The notes under the pieces: model-generated
Told to the model about the DNA's origin: nothing
Seen by the model: only the letters and a program-made list of their open reading frames with translations
Database searches by the model: none
Shown here: positions 13,501 through 24,400 of the stretch, one piece after another
Layout of the letters: the number at the start of each line of letters is the position of its first letter
How positions within the stretch are numbered: the first letter of the stretch is position 1
Source of the DNA: Lucifuga dentata
Lineage: Eukaryota; Chordata; Actinopteri; Ophidiiformes; Bythitidae
DNA: 64,000 nucleotides
Assembly: GCA_014773175.1 (NCBI GenBank)
Contig: VXCM01001537.1
Location: 62,001 to 126,000, forward strand
Direction of reading: 5' to 3'
Made by a program: the position numbers and the translations under genes

Positions 13501-16500
13501 ACATTAGTTAATGTTTGGGTAAATGTCTACCAGTCCCACTGAACAGATCATTTCTATGTTCTCAGCCCTCTCTCAAATAAGGACTTGATAACAGTAGGCC
13601 GTATGCACTTTAAGGCGCTCTTCACTCCTGGACACACAGTGGGCCACATGATCTACCTTCTGGATGGCCGGGTCGTCGACGCCCCCTCCAGCCTCTTCTC
13701 TGGAGACCTGGTGTTCCTGTCAGGATGTGGTGAGTATGGTTCACAGAAGTAGATACATAGCACACACATTCCAGTTCAGGACAACTCTTCTATTTTCATG
13801 TAAATACAGTATATCTTCACTAAAGCTAGACCTCAGGGCTGGCTGTGCTGTACAGCTCCTGTCTAACTTTAATTACACAGAATAATTTAAAATTCCTGTC
13901 TCCATCCCATTAACCTTAGATCCCTTATTTTGATGCTTGAGCAGTTACTCCGTTGTGCAGATTAATATTTTACTGAAACAAACAGGAGTATCAAGCACTT
14001 TCCTCCAGTCACCAGAGACCACCAGCTTTCTACCACTTCAACATAGTAAAACCAGGAAAGTAAGTCAATACAACTTACACATTACTCTTACTAGGGTACC
14101 ATTTCCCTTTTCACCATGTTGTGAACATTTTGCTTTGGGGTTGGTTCTGAAAAATAGAAATCAAAATAAATTCTTATGCCATCACTTTTTTTTTTTTTTT
14201 TTTTTTTTTTTACAGACATTGTATATTTTTTTTAATTCTCATTATTACCTACGGTACTTAGGGATGACAAAACAGTTTTGATACATTTGAAACACATTGT
14301 TTCGAAACGTTTTGAAATGTTTCGAAACATTGCTTGTGCACAGCCTGCTGGCAGAAACCTTAACTGCAACTCTAGAATGCTGGAAAGCTGACATGGTGGT
14401 CACGTGACTGATGTTTCAAGACTGTGTAGACCCCGCTTCAAAACCAGAAGTTTTGAACGGCTTCGAAACATATCAATCCTGGGTGCCGAAATTGCCATCT
14501 CTAATAGTACTCTCTTACTAGTACGTGTATTATGTATATCAGACAAATTACCACATGTAGATTGATGGATTTTTCTTACAGGGTTGGTTCAGGTCCCGAA
14601 GAAATAGGCTAAAAGGCTAAATTTAAGTCCTTAAAATATGTTCTTTTTCATACCCAATTCAGGACTAAAACCTTCAAGACCTCTATTTAAACAGAAATGG
14701 TTTTCCTAAAAATATGTATTTTTAAATTGAATTCTTGATAGCAATCAAAAGAGCTTATAAGGTCTGAAATTTATGCTTTTAAGACCTGAAATAATGGTAT
14801 TGAGTTTAGTAAAAGCTGTTCTTGTGTTTTTAGGGAGGATGTTTGAAGGCAACGCCACAACAATGCTGTCATCTCTAGATACAGTTGGCTCCTTAAGTGA
14901 TGACATTCTGTTATGGCCCGGTAGGAAAACCTTCCTGCGTGTGTGTGTGCATGCGTGTTTAATTTACATCACATTTACTCTACATGTGAGATATATAATA
15001 GAAATGACTTATTTACAGTCAAGATCTTACCAAAGGTCATCTGGTGGCTTTGTGTGTGGTCGTAATCGTTTTTACATTTTTGTCTTTTTTTTTCCGGCTT
15101 GTGTGAACTGGCTGTCCCTCAGGTCATGAGTATGCAGAGGACAACCTGCTGTTTGCTGCTGAGGTTGAGCCGCGAAATGCTGTCAGGGAAAACAAATATC
15201 AGTGGGTGCTGCAGCAGCGAGGCCAGAAGCTGTGCACGGTGAGAATGATATATCGTTATTATTATGCCTCTCCAGCACAGCATCCCAGAAGGGGGTTTGT
15301 GTTGTCCAGCACTTGGGAAGAAGGGCTTATCAGCAGCCTACAGCATACGTGTTGTCATTGCGTGAGTGCTCGCTCTCCTCTCACTTCCTGCTCCGTCAGG
15401 GTCTCTGCGGAGTCTCATCTATGATACAGTTGGCAGCAGAGAAAATGTTCAGTGTGGAGTCAGGTGCCTATCCGGAATTCAAATGAGTTTTTATCTGTCA
15501 TCTATGTGGCAGAGCACTGGAGACAGTTTCACACCCAAACTCTTTTTGACAACTTTCATATCAAAAACACATTACAAGGGATGTCTAGGGATATAGATAA
15601 TGATTTATCTAGCAAAATCATATTTTTAAAGACATTTACATAAGTAACTTATACAATTCTGTTGATGTCTCTATATTGCATACATTCTTAGTACACAAAC
15701 TGGTGATTGATGCATTAGAAAGCAGTATTATAGATTTTGATCTTTGGAGTTGTTTTGGAAGATATACACGTTGGATGGAGGATGGTAGAACAACAAAAAA
15801 TGTGAATGTGAGGAAGGCTGTGCTTATATTATTATTCAAACCTTTTGTCATTCCAACTCTGTAACAGGCCATAGCAAAGGAAACTATAAGTTAAAAAAAA
15901 GATAACCTCCTTAGCAACGCCTGGGAAAATTGCAGCATCTGTTTCACGATTGCTTATATGTAGTTTCCAAAAAGCTGAATATGGAAAACAAGGGAAAATC
16001 TACATGGTGAATCTCACTAATTCTAAAAATCTATAAGAAGACAACATGGTTAATAAACATTGAACAGTAAAACTTGTTGAATTTCTGCCAACTGTAGAAT
16101 GATTATGGAAGTAGTCACAGAAGATATTAAGCTGAGAAAGCTCACACAACCCTGTTAACGTTATGTGTGATTACAATGATTAAATCATCATTACTTTTCA
16201 GGGATAAGATCAGTTTAATTACAGTGGATTATGATCTGATAAATCCTAAAATGGTAAAGGGTGACATGATTGTCTCCTCCAATCACTGTCCCATCTCAGA
16301 TGAGAAGGTGTGCAGCAGGAGACTTGAGGCAGAGATACAAAATGCAAATCTGTGCGGGTCTGAGTTGGCAGGAACAGATTGTTATCTGTGATTCTGGCTT
16401 GCAAATGAATGACTGGCTTACAAATTGTTGGGGACACTGCTGAGAGACTGTGCATGTTAATTTTAGAGCATAACTATCCCGCTGTTTGACGTGCACTTCT

Positions 16501-16753
16501 TTTTTTTTTCAGTGTCCCTCCACGATCGGAGAAGAGAAGAAGTATAATCCCTTTCTGCGCAGCGANTTTTTTTTTTCAGTGTCCCTCCACGATCGGAGAA
16601 GAGAAGAAGTATAATCCCTTTCTGCGCAGCGACTCTGCTGAGCTCCATCTGGCCTTGGGCCTCCAGCAGTTCCAGGATGAGGAATGGACCCAGTTCAGGG
16701 CTCGTGTGCTGGAGGAGCTGAGAAAACGCAAAGACCTATACAACAGGAGATAG
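10545..16753 (+). CDS. pnkd: PNKD (MR-1), metallo-beta-lactamase-fold, membrane-anchored form
   Basis: Glyoxalase-II-like protein whose human orthologue is mutated in paroxysmal nonkinesigenic dyskinesia. Exons: 10545-10702, 11493-11608, 11880-11992, 12344-12402, 12893-12985, 13566-13729, 14834-14920, 15123-15238, 16580-16753 (TAG 16751-16753). They sum to 1080 nt, 359 residues, all phases consistent. Residues 5-25 are a hydrophobic anchor, then [17 protein letters not shown] matches the human segment. The metal-binding set is complete: THKHWDH (145-151), GHTVGH (202-207), SGD (225-227) and GHEYAEDN (264-271). The C-terminus [16 protein letters not shown] matches the family. The ATG at 10545 begins the shorter, membrane-anchored isoform; no exons for the long human N-terminus were found here. 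The last exon is partly duplicated by an assembly join (16500-16632). AATAAA-type signals occur at about 17491 and 17520. Function by homology; the physiological substrate is unsettled. Confidence 0.94.
14186..14211. repeat. Poly-T tract
   Basis: About 26 consecutive T inside a pnkd intron, just left of a hAT-like element. It could be length-variable or mis-assembled. Confidence 0.8.
14251..14511. mobile_element. hAT-type MITE with 8-bp target duplication
   Basis: The element runs from TAGGGATGACA (14259) to TTGCCATCTCTA (14503). The two ends are inverted repeats of the hAT TAGGGATG type. Flanks ACGGTACT (14251-14258) and ATAGTACT (14504-14511) match at 6 of 8, as expected for an aged 8-bp hAT target duplication. 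The interior is rich in TTTCGAAAC repeats and has no coding capacity. It lies in pnkd intron 6. Confidence 0.65.
16500..16632. other. Assembly join duplicating part of pnkd last exon
   Basis: Bases 16500-16565 are identical to 16567-16632 across one N at 16566. Each copy holds a T tract, the acceptor CAG and the first 53 bases of the last pnkd exon. The right-hand copy continues to the stop, so it is used in the model. The left copy is an artefact and not a pseudo-exon. Confidence 0.88.
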
Positions 16754-17029
16754 TACTGGGAGCAGAAATACCAGGAGGGCTGAGGAGTGAGCTCATCTAC
16801 TTGACAATGGTACAGAAGCACAGATGTGAGCTTGTGAAGCGGTGGGTCCTGTCTGTGGTGCTCTTAGGTTCAGATCAGTTGGATAGAAGAGGAATGACAT
16901 AATCTATGACCGGTAGAACACTAAAGCCACACTTTCGTAATGATAGAATACTGTAGATCAAAAAACCTGTTACCACTGCACATACTGTATGCAATGCCTG
17001 TGAAGGGTCATCTCAGTCACCCAGATACT

Positions 17030-17115
17030 AAGATGTCTATGTGGTTAAAGTGCAATCACTGGACTGAAATTGAAGATGTTTCAGCATTCATCTGAAAGGC
17101 TTCATCAGTTCTGGT
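17030..17115 (-). repeat. Fragment of a common teleost interspersed repeat
   Basis: Read on the minus strand it gives ACTGATGAAGCCTTTCAGAT followed by GCTGAAACATCTTCAATTTC. This matches the widespread fish repeat ending with the pattern GATGAAGCC...GAAAC(G/A)TCTTCAA, usually placed at retroelement 3' ends. The assignment is from memory of the motif. Confidence 0.45.
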
Positions 17116-18207
17116 GCAGGGAAAGGTAACAGCAACATGCTAAGTCCTCTCTGAAGATCACATTCCAGAACAACAGAGTAACAACCTTAGGTGCATTCCA
17201 AAGCTCTTATTTCCACTCTAAGGAGCGAGGAGGCTTCCTCAGGGAGACCTCATGAGTGAGGAAACAAGAGACAATCTTACACGGAAGTCTTATCTGACAG
17301 TCATGCCCCGTTACTGGCCATCTCTTGCTGATTGGACAGATCTGCTACAGCTGATCCAATACACTGACACTACATCGTACTGCAATTGCATCATGAGTTT
17401 CATCACACGTGAACAGACTACAGAACAGCTACATCTCAGGTGTAAAAACCGGTGATATTAAGCTGTTCCAACAAAATCTACTGACATGTTTAATAAAACA
17501 GGAAAAGTTAACTAATGGACAATAAACATTTTTTAACTCTCTGAGCAGTGAAATACACTTCAAAATGAAATTATGGTTGATGATCTGTAGATTATAAAGT
17601 CAAATTGTTATGCATATATGGAAGCTTATCAGACTTATGAGAATATGTCACTATTTTATTATTTCTAGGAATTAAAACAGCAGCTCCAAGAGCACTGACA
17701 GCTGATCCAGCTGTGTGATATCATCAGTAACTCATGTTGCTTCAGATGACGATTGAGGAGCGAGGATGCTACATTTCTCTAAAATCGTTATTTCTCAGCT
17801 CCTCTGTCCTTGCATCTTTTCCTTGTGTAGTAAGAAGCAAGGAAAAGACGCATGAGGGGAAAATGTGGAAACGATTAAGAGCTTTGGAGCCCACCTCTTG
17901 TGTATGCTACTCACATCATTGAGGAGTGGACAGAATCAACCAGTCCCTCCCCGCCCCCTCCCACCTCTAGTGGGCAAAACTCAGCAATGTCCACCAGGAG
18001 GGGTGAGACACTTGTCTGCTGTTTACATTCTGCTTTGACATTTGACCCCTCTGCCTCTGGCCTGGTGGAAGTTGTTGAGTCTGGGGAGTACTCATCCCAC
18101 AGTGGGCGTACCTGTCCGAGTGATGGATGGAATAAATGCCACTGCCTTTTCCCACACTTGTTAGAGTTAAAGAGTAATTACATTTTAACTTGTTAGATAC
18201 TGTGATT

Positions 18208-19041
18208 CAGATTCATAAACGTTAGCGCGTGATTTACTGCATCACTATGTGCAAATATCGTGGCGCAACCACGTTCCCTCATTCATAAACGCCTGTTAAC
18301 GACATATTTAGCATTTCCCTTGAAAGAGGCGTTACTGTGATATTTCCTTATTTGTATGTCACGGTAGCTATTCATAAAACAAACTGACACGCAAAAATTA
18401 AGACCTGCTTCATTCCGGTGGTAGCTTTCAGCGGTATGAAATCTGGGTGACGTTTAACTGTATTTGCCTCACATGTATTAGTGATCAATAACTTTGATAG
18501 ATAAACTCACTCAGCTGATCAGCCAGTTTTTAAAGGGTGAGTTTTGATCCGATCTGGTACTGTGCTCATTCATAACCTCACCTGCTGCGCTGCGCACGTC
18601 TGAGTTCCTCACGCACACACGCACACTCTCCCATCCTCCGTGCAGTGCGATCACAAACTACGGAGGTTAATATGCACACTTACTTGTTACTCTAGTGTCA
18701 GTCTTTTAAAACGAGGAGCTCTAAAGCAAATGTATGTTTCCTTTGCCAGTTAGTCATTTTAAAACCACCACCACGCCACTTTAAAACCAAAAATCAAAAA
18801 AAAAAAAAAAATCNAAAAAAAAAAAAAAAATCAAGATAAATGGTGGCTGATTAAATATGCAGCAGCTCATCAACACATTGATCTTCATTGACTTTTACCT
18901 GTCACACCCCTCACAACAACGCGACCTTCATGTGACAGCAGTGTGTTGATTATCGTAGAAGTTTTATGAATGAGCTTCAATTATCACAGCGCACATTTAG
19001 GTTAACACTATACCTATAGCACCATTTTTTTTATGAATCTG
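18208..19041. mobile_element. Non-autonomous element with CAGATTCATAAA terminal repeats
   Basis: The stretch opens with CAGATTCATAAA (18208-18219) and closes with TTTATGAATCTG (19030-19041), a perfect 12-bp terminal inverted repeat. Internal ATTCATAA copies occur near 18211, 18281, 18370 and 18569. It is CpG-richer than its surroundings and has no coding frame. One single-N poly-A join lies inside (18814). The superfamily is unclear. Confidence 0.5.
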
Positions 19042-19466
19042 CCCACATGTGTTATGAGTGTTCTTAGGAATAATGCTTATTTTTTTGCCCCTCTGATACA
19101 GAGACACAAACAATTATGTGGTGTCTATGAATAGTGTTCCATTGTTTTGCTAGTACAAGGTGCAATCAGATATCTGACTGTGGTTTGGGAATGACAAGCT
19201 GATAACATACATAGATATCATTCTGCTTACTGTGTAGCGGTTTATTAGGGCAGGTAATAAAATGTCTTTAGTTGACTTTCATGAAAAAGCTGTCATGCTG
19301 ATTTAATTTGGTACGCTGGCTTGACGTTTACAGTGCAGCTAAGAAGTAATTATCTTCTCCAAGAAGTTTAAACTTCTGGACTTGAGTATTTGCTTGTGAA
19401 TATTTGACATTAATATTTACAGCAAAATGTGAATGATTTTACTTGTATTGTAAGATGTGTAGTATG

Positions 19467-19497
19467 ATTAATCTCTTACTTGTAGTAAGAGATTAAT
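19467..19497. repeat. 14-bp-stem perfect hairpin
   Basis: ATTAATCTCTTACT, a 3-base loop, then its exact complement. It lies in intergenic DNA with no U-run typical of a terminator, and polymerase II genes do not use such terminators. Confidence 0.75.
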
Positions 19498-20909
19498 ACT
19501 TTTATTAGTCTGTAGAATTACTCATGACTATCAAGAATGTAAATAAAGTTAATTAAGCTTACAGGATGATATTGATCTAAACAATCAGCATGGGCAAGGA
19601 GCTTTCACTGATACGATTCAATGGTAATATACTGAGAGTATGATGCTCTTGATGAAGGGATTGGTTGTTTTTTTTAAGAAAACAATGTGGTATTGACTGA
19701 AATGTTTTAATATATTGAATGATTTTATAATACTGTCAGTACAATGGAGGAAGAAGATTTCAATACAATAAACATGTTCTTATTTCCATTTATATTTGAA
19801 TGTGTCAAATTTATTTATGCCACTTTTTACAACAAGTGTAATGCAGCCTCTGTTCATGGGGGGAGGTGCCAGAATGTGCGGGAATAAATCTTTTTACTGT
19901 TTGAGCAAAAATAAAAGCTCTTTAGATTTTTCAGTTTTCAGAAGGGTTTTTCCAAACCACCTGGTCCCCTGGTGATTGTTGACTGGAATTTTATTCTGTC
20001 TGTTTTTGATGCAGACTTGATCTCATTTGCATATGTTTGAGTTTCGAATATCATCCCATGGGAGACTGTTTCACTTCAGGTTACATTTTAACGAGCAGAT
20101 ATAAAAGTAAGCTTCTCCATTACAGCAATGTATGTGTTATTTGTTGTCTTTACGAGTGTTCATACTGTAGCTGACAACTGAATTATTGTTCCCCAATGCT
20201 ATAACTTCTCTCAACTCTAATAAGAACATAACCTACTTTTTACACACAAAGATAGTCTAGAAGTGAAAAAGGTTAATTGAACTTGGTGCATTACCAGAGT
20301 AATAAAGCATCAGACCAATAATGTGTTGGTCTACAAGTATTTCATGTTGGTCTAAAGAGACCAGGAGTCCCAAAGTTTCAGATCCTCTCCCTTGAACAAT
20401 TAACAGACCACTAAATGTAGGATTTTATAACCTTTATAACACCCCTGGAAAATCTAAACCACCCACTTGTTTTCTACATTAATAAGTTAAGGGTCTTTGT
20501 TCTGTAGGTTTGCTTTACTTCTAGAAGTCGGAGGCTCACAGTACTTTCAGAAGTACATTATTAAAAACATTAAACATCTCACAGACAAGAACCGCTGCCT
20601 CTTGTAAATGCAATCATTTATAATTACATGCATCATATTCTTTCTTGAACACGGCTTATGCAAGCAATGATGGAGAACAGCCAAAAGGGAAAAGAAATGC
20701 AGAGAACCTTTGAGAACAGCATTAAAATAATCATTTACTTTTGGTTTAGTTAGTCCAGACTTTTCAAAGAAATCTGGATATGAGACTCTTTTTATTAAGA
20801 GTTGACCTAACAAAATTACATTGTCCAACCAAGATCAACGAAATAGTGACTTTTTGTACAATATATCCTTTTTTATTCCAAGTAAAGCATTTGTGCGGGC
20901 TGAAGGTCA

Positions 20910-20960
20910 ATCATTAGAGCTCATATCTCCACCAAGGCTGAACAAATGTTCATCAAATTT
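20910..20960. repeat. Dispersed repeat fragment, copy A
   Basis: AGAGCTCATATCTCCACCAA GGCTGAACA at about 20917 recurs with few changes near 62069 (AGAGCTCATACCTCCACCAA GACTGAACA). Two related copies in the window show a dispersed repeat family; the class was not determined. Confidence 0.55.
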
Positions 20961-21389
20961 GTCTTGTTATAAGACTATACTGGCTGGAACAGAAATATAA
21001 CAAAAATAATAGCCTGTATTGCTTTATTTGCCATAAGAAAATAATAGGTTTTAAAATTCTGAATCCTTTTTTCTTTTTTTTTGAAATTGTTGTGTTACTT
21101 TAGAAGATTTTGACAAAAATACCGAACAATGCTTGACATATTCCAATATCAAGGGATTAATTAAAAAAACAAATCATGGATCTCTCCCTAGATCAGGATC
21201 TGCACTAATTTTTTTTTTTTCTTTGTAACTTTTAGTAAAATTAAGTTTATTTAAATCGGTTTGTAACTTTGAGTAATTCCGCTAACAAACAATGTTTTCT
21301 CGAGGTGGAAACAGAACTCTCTTTGCAGATCGGGCTTCTGAAAGTTCAGTCCGTTGTGATTCCACTTCACGTTTTTACGTTGATCTCGT

Positions 21390-21422
21390 CGACGTCACAA
21401 ACAGGAAGTGGATGCGGAAGTG
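21390..21422 (+). promoter_or_regulatory. gmppa: gmppa promoter motifs (CRE plus tandem ETS)
   Basis: CGACGTCAC at 21390 resembles a CRE. CAGGAAGTG (21402-21410) and GCGGAAGTGA (21414-21423) are two ETS/GABPA-type sites 12 bases apart. They lie 67-99 bases before the gmppa ATG, a common layout for a housekeeping TATA-less promoter. Occupancy is inferred. Confidence 0.5.
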
Positions 21423-21488
21423 AGTGCTCAGCAGCAAGTATCTTCCAGCCTCGATTCCTCAGTGGTTACACACAGCTCCTCTGTCAAC

Positions 21489-24400
21489 ATGTTGAAGGCT
21501 GTTATTTTAATAGGAGGCCCACAGAAAGGTGAGGAAAACTACACCTTTATCATGTTTTCAGAGACCGCTCTCTGTGGATGAAGTGAAGTTAGGTTGCTAA
21601 AGCTAATAAGCGCTGTGTTTACACTGACGTGGCATAATGAACAGACAACAGTAGCACTGTGGAGACAACCTAATGTCTCAATTAATATTTATTAGTCATG
21701 GGTGTAAATGTTAACACAACTTTAACTCACAACATAAAGAACATGGTGTGCATTAAAATGCAATTAAAATGTGACTGTTAAATTTCAACTTCTTGTCAAA
21801 TCCTATACAAGTCACTAAAATAAAGTTCTTTACTATGGTGTTATGATATAATCTATAACTTCACTCAACTACACAATGCTGGACAAAACAAACTTCAAAA
21901 TAAAACATCAGGTGGCCTTTTATTCCCCCAAAATATGCAGCAGTGAAGTTTTAAAGAAATTCAGTGATCAAAACTTTGTGAATGGCTGCTTGGCTGCTCC
22001 TCCTTGTAATTTACAAATAAATAAATCAATTAATTAAATACACATCAACACTGTAAACGTGTTTTCCCCATGACACAGACTGTATAGGGCAATGGTTCTC
22101 AAGCTGTGGTACATGCACCACTGTGGTACTTGAAGCTCCTCCTGGTGTTATGCCAGCTGAGAATCAAATCAGTCCAAATATTTGGAAATTCTGTTTTTAT
22201 TTAATTTAAGTGTTATTTATTTAGTTTAATTATTTATTAAATTATAATAAATAAATATATAAAAATGTATAAATATAGCTATTATTTATTAATTTATTTT
22301 ACAGCTTATTTTTTTCTTTTAATTAATACTTAGATTTTTGTTGAAAATAGTCCAATTCACCCCATGTGCACATTATGTACCTCCGTTCTATGTGGATGTC
22401 AGGAACCTTTCGAGTCCCATTTCAGTGCAGTACACATGAAATTTTTCTGTGATTTTAGAAAGAGTTAATGAGGTGATACTTAGATGTTTGGGTTTGCTCA
22501 TTGGTGGTATTTGGTTCATAAAGTTTGAGAACCACTGGTGCAGCATGTAGAGACAATGTTTACTCACAGTAAACAATACAAGCACGAGAAAAAATTAACA
22601 GATGTGTTATTGCCTCATTTGTTTTGCAGGGACAAGGTTTAGGCCACTGTCATTTGAAGTTCCTAAACCTTTGTTTCCAGTAGCTGGTGTGCCCATGCTG
22701 CAGCATCACATTGAAGCATGTGCAAGGGTGAGTGTCAAAGGAATCCACACAATTTCACAGTGCTTAAAAGCTGCTTCTCGGCAGACTGTAAAATATAAGT
22801 AGGATTATTGCAGTTAAGACCTTGATAGGCTTAAATATGTTTAAAAGTTACTACAGTTTCAGTAATCTCAAATGATGGCTTTTCATTCCTTTTGAGGAAG
22901 TAATTGTCAGTGTGCAAAGGTTTTTTGGATTGTCTCTTATGTGATTTTTTTGAGTGGTGTAATTATTCTTGATTTTACATTTGCATTAAAAGATTCTAAA
23001 ATGTTAGTCTTAACCAGGATTGATCTTGCATATTGTCAGGTGAATCCAAATATTTCACCAGTTACTGTTAAGTTGCATTAATATTTAATTGTGTCACAAG
23101 GTACCGAATATGAAGGAGATTTTACTCATCGGCTTTTATCAACCAAATGAAGAATTGACCAGATTCCTGATCAGTGCACAGCAGGAATTCAAGATTTCCA
23201 TCAGGTAATGAACAGAGTTCAGAACAGGGAATGCTCCTGGCTACCTCACGAATCAAGAACAGATAGTTGTGAAGATTCATGAAGACATGCTCACAGTCCA
23301 GAAGCTTCTGCTTTTGTTTTTTTTTTTTTTTTTTNTTTTTTTTTTTTTTTTTTTAGACATCACTTCATAAACCAGTTGTAAAATTATCTATCTATGAAAT
23401 GCTCTTAAGTGTGAGGATGAAAAACAGTTGGAATAATTATCCTGTTGACTCTGCAACACAGGTATTTGCAGGAGTACGCTGCCCTGGGTACTGGAGGAGG
23501 CATCTATCATTTCAGAGATCAGATTGTCTCAGGCAGTCCAGAGGCTTTCTTTGTTATGAACGCTGATGTCTGCTCAGAGTTTCCTCTAACAGAGATGCTC
23601 AGCTTCCAGAAGGAACATGGAGAACCAAACAGCTTCGTTATCCTTGGCACAACAGTGAGATTTCATTATTGGCTCAAATTCTAACTGTCTGTTATAGGAT
23701 TGGTGTAGTAAGAGAAACACTAAGAAGGTTCTCTCTGTTTTTGGTTGCTATCTGATTTTTTTTAGATTTAGTACACCGTTGATATTGAAGTAATTGTTGT
23801 CAGATCTTGGTTCTTGCTGTTTGATGTTAGCATGGATGATAGCATAGGATTCATCCTAAATCATATCACTATTCTTCTCTATCTAGGCAAACAGAAAGCA
23901 GTCCATGAATTACGGCTGTATTGTTGAAAATGAAGAAACAAATGAGGTATTGATCCAGTCCTGTGTTATTCATGCAAGTTATTTTGACTTTACTTTAAAA
24001 TCATATAACTTATTCTTTTTTTTTTTTTTTTTTTTTTTTTGTAGGTCTTACATTATGTTGAGAAGCCAAGCACATTTGTCAGCGACATCATCAACTGTGG
24101 TGTATACCTCTTTAACCCAGACATATTCCAGCATATCGGCACTGTCTTCCAGAAGAATCAGCAAGAAATGTTGTTGTGAGTGGGAAGAGTCCCTCTTGGT
24201 GATCTGTGGGTTGGAATGCATGTGAATACCATTAATTCCATTTCTTTGGTTCTCCTCATTTGTCTTTTTTCCTTCCTTCGTTCCTCCTCTTCCCTGCCAT
24301 GATTTCTGTTTCCTCACTCAATCATCAGATATCCATTTGATGGGTAAGTTGGTACATTTAGGCTGCACGGTGTGGTTGTACAGTAGACTGCTTACAGTAT

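Larger units (their letters stand above)
16754..21370. other. pnkd 3' UTR and intergenic DNA before gmppa
   Basis: No further gene is supported. The pnkd 3' UTR probably ends near one of the AATAAA-like signals at 17491-17525. Beyond it are repeat fragments (17030-17115, 18208-19041, 20910-20960), a poly-A join at 18814, and a 14-bp-stem hairpin at 19467-19497. The open frames here are short and lack family resemblance. Confidence 0.6.

Noticed and set aside
20547..20828. 93-codon minus-strand open frame
   Set aside because: A weak impression of retroelement-like residues (DFFEKSGLTKPKVNDY), but no conserved reverse-transcriptase motif was visible.
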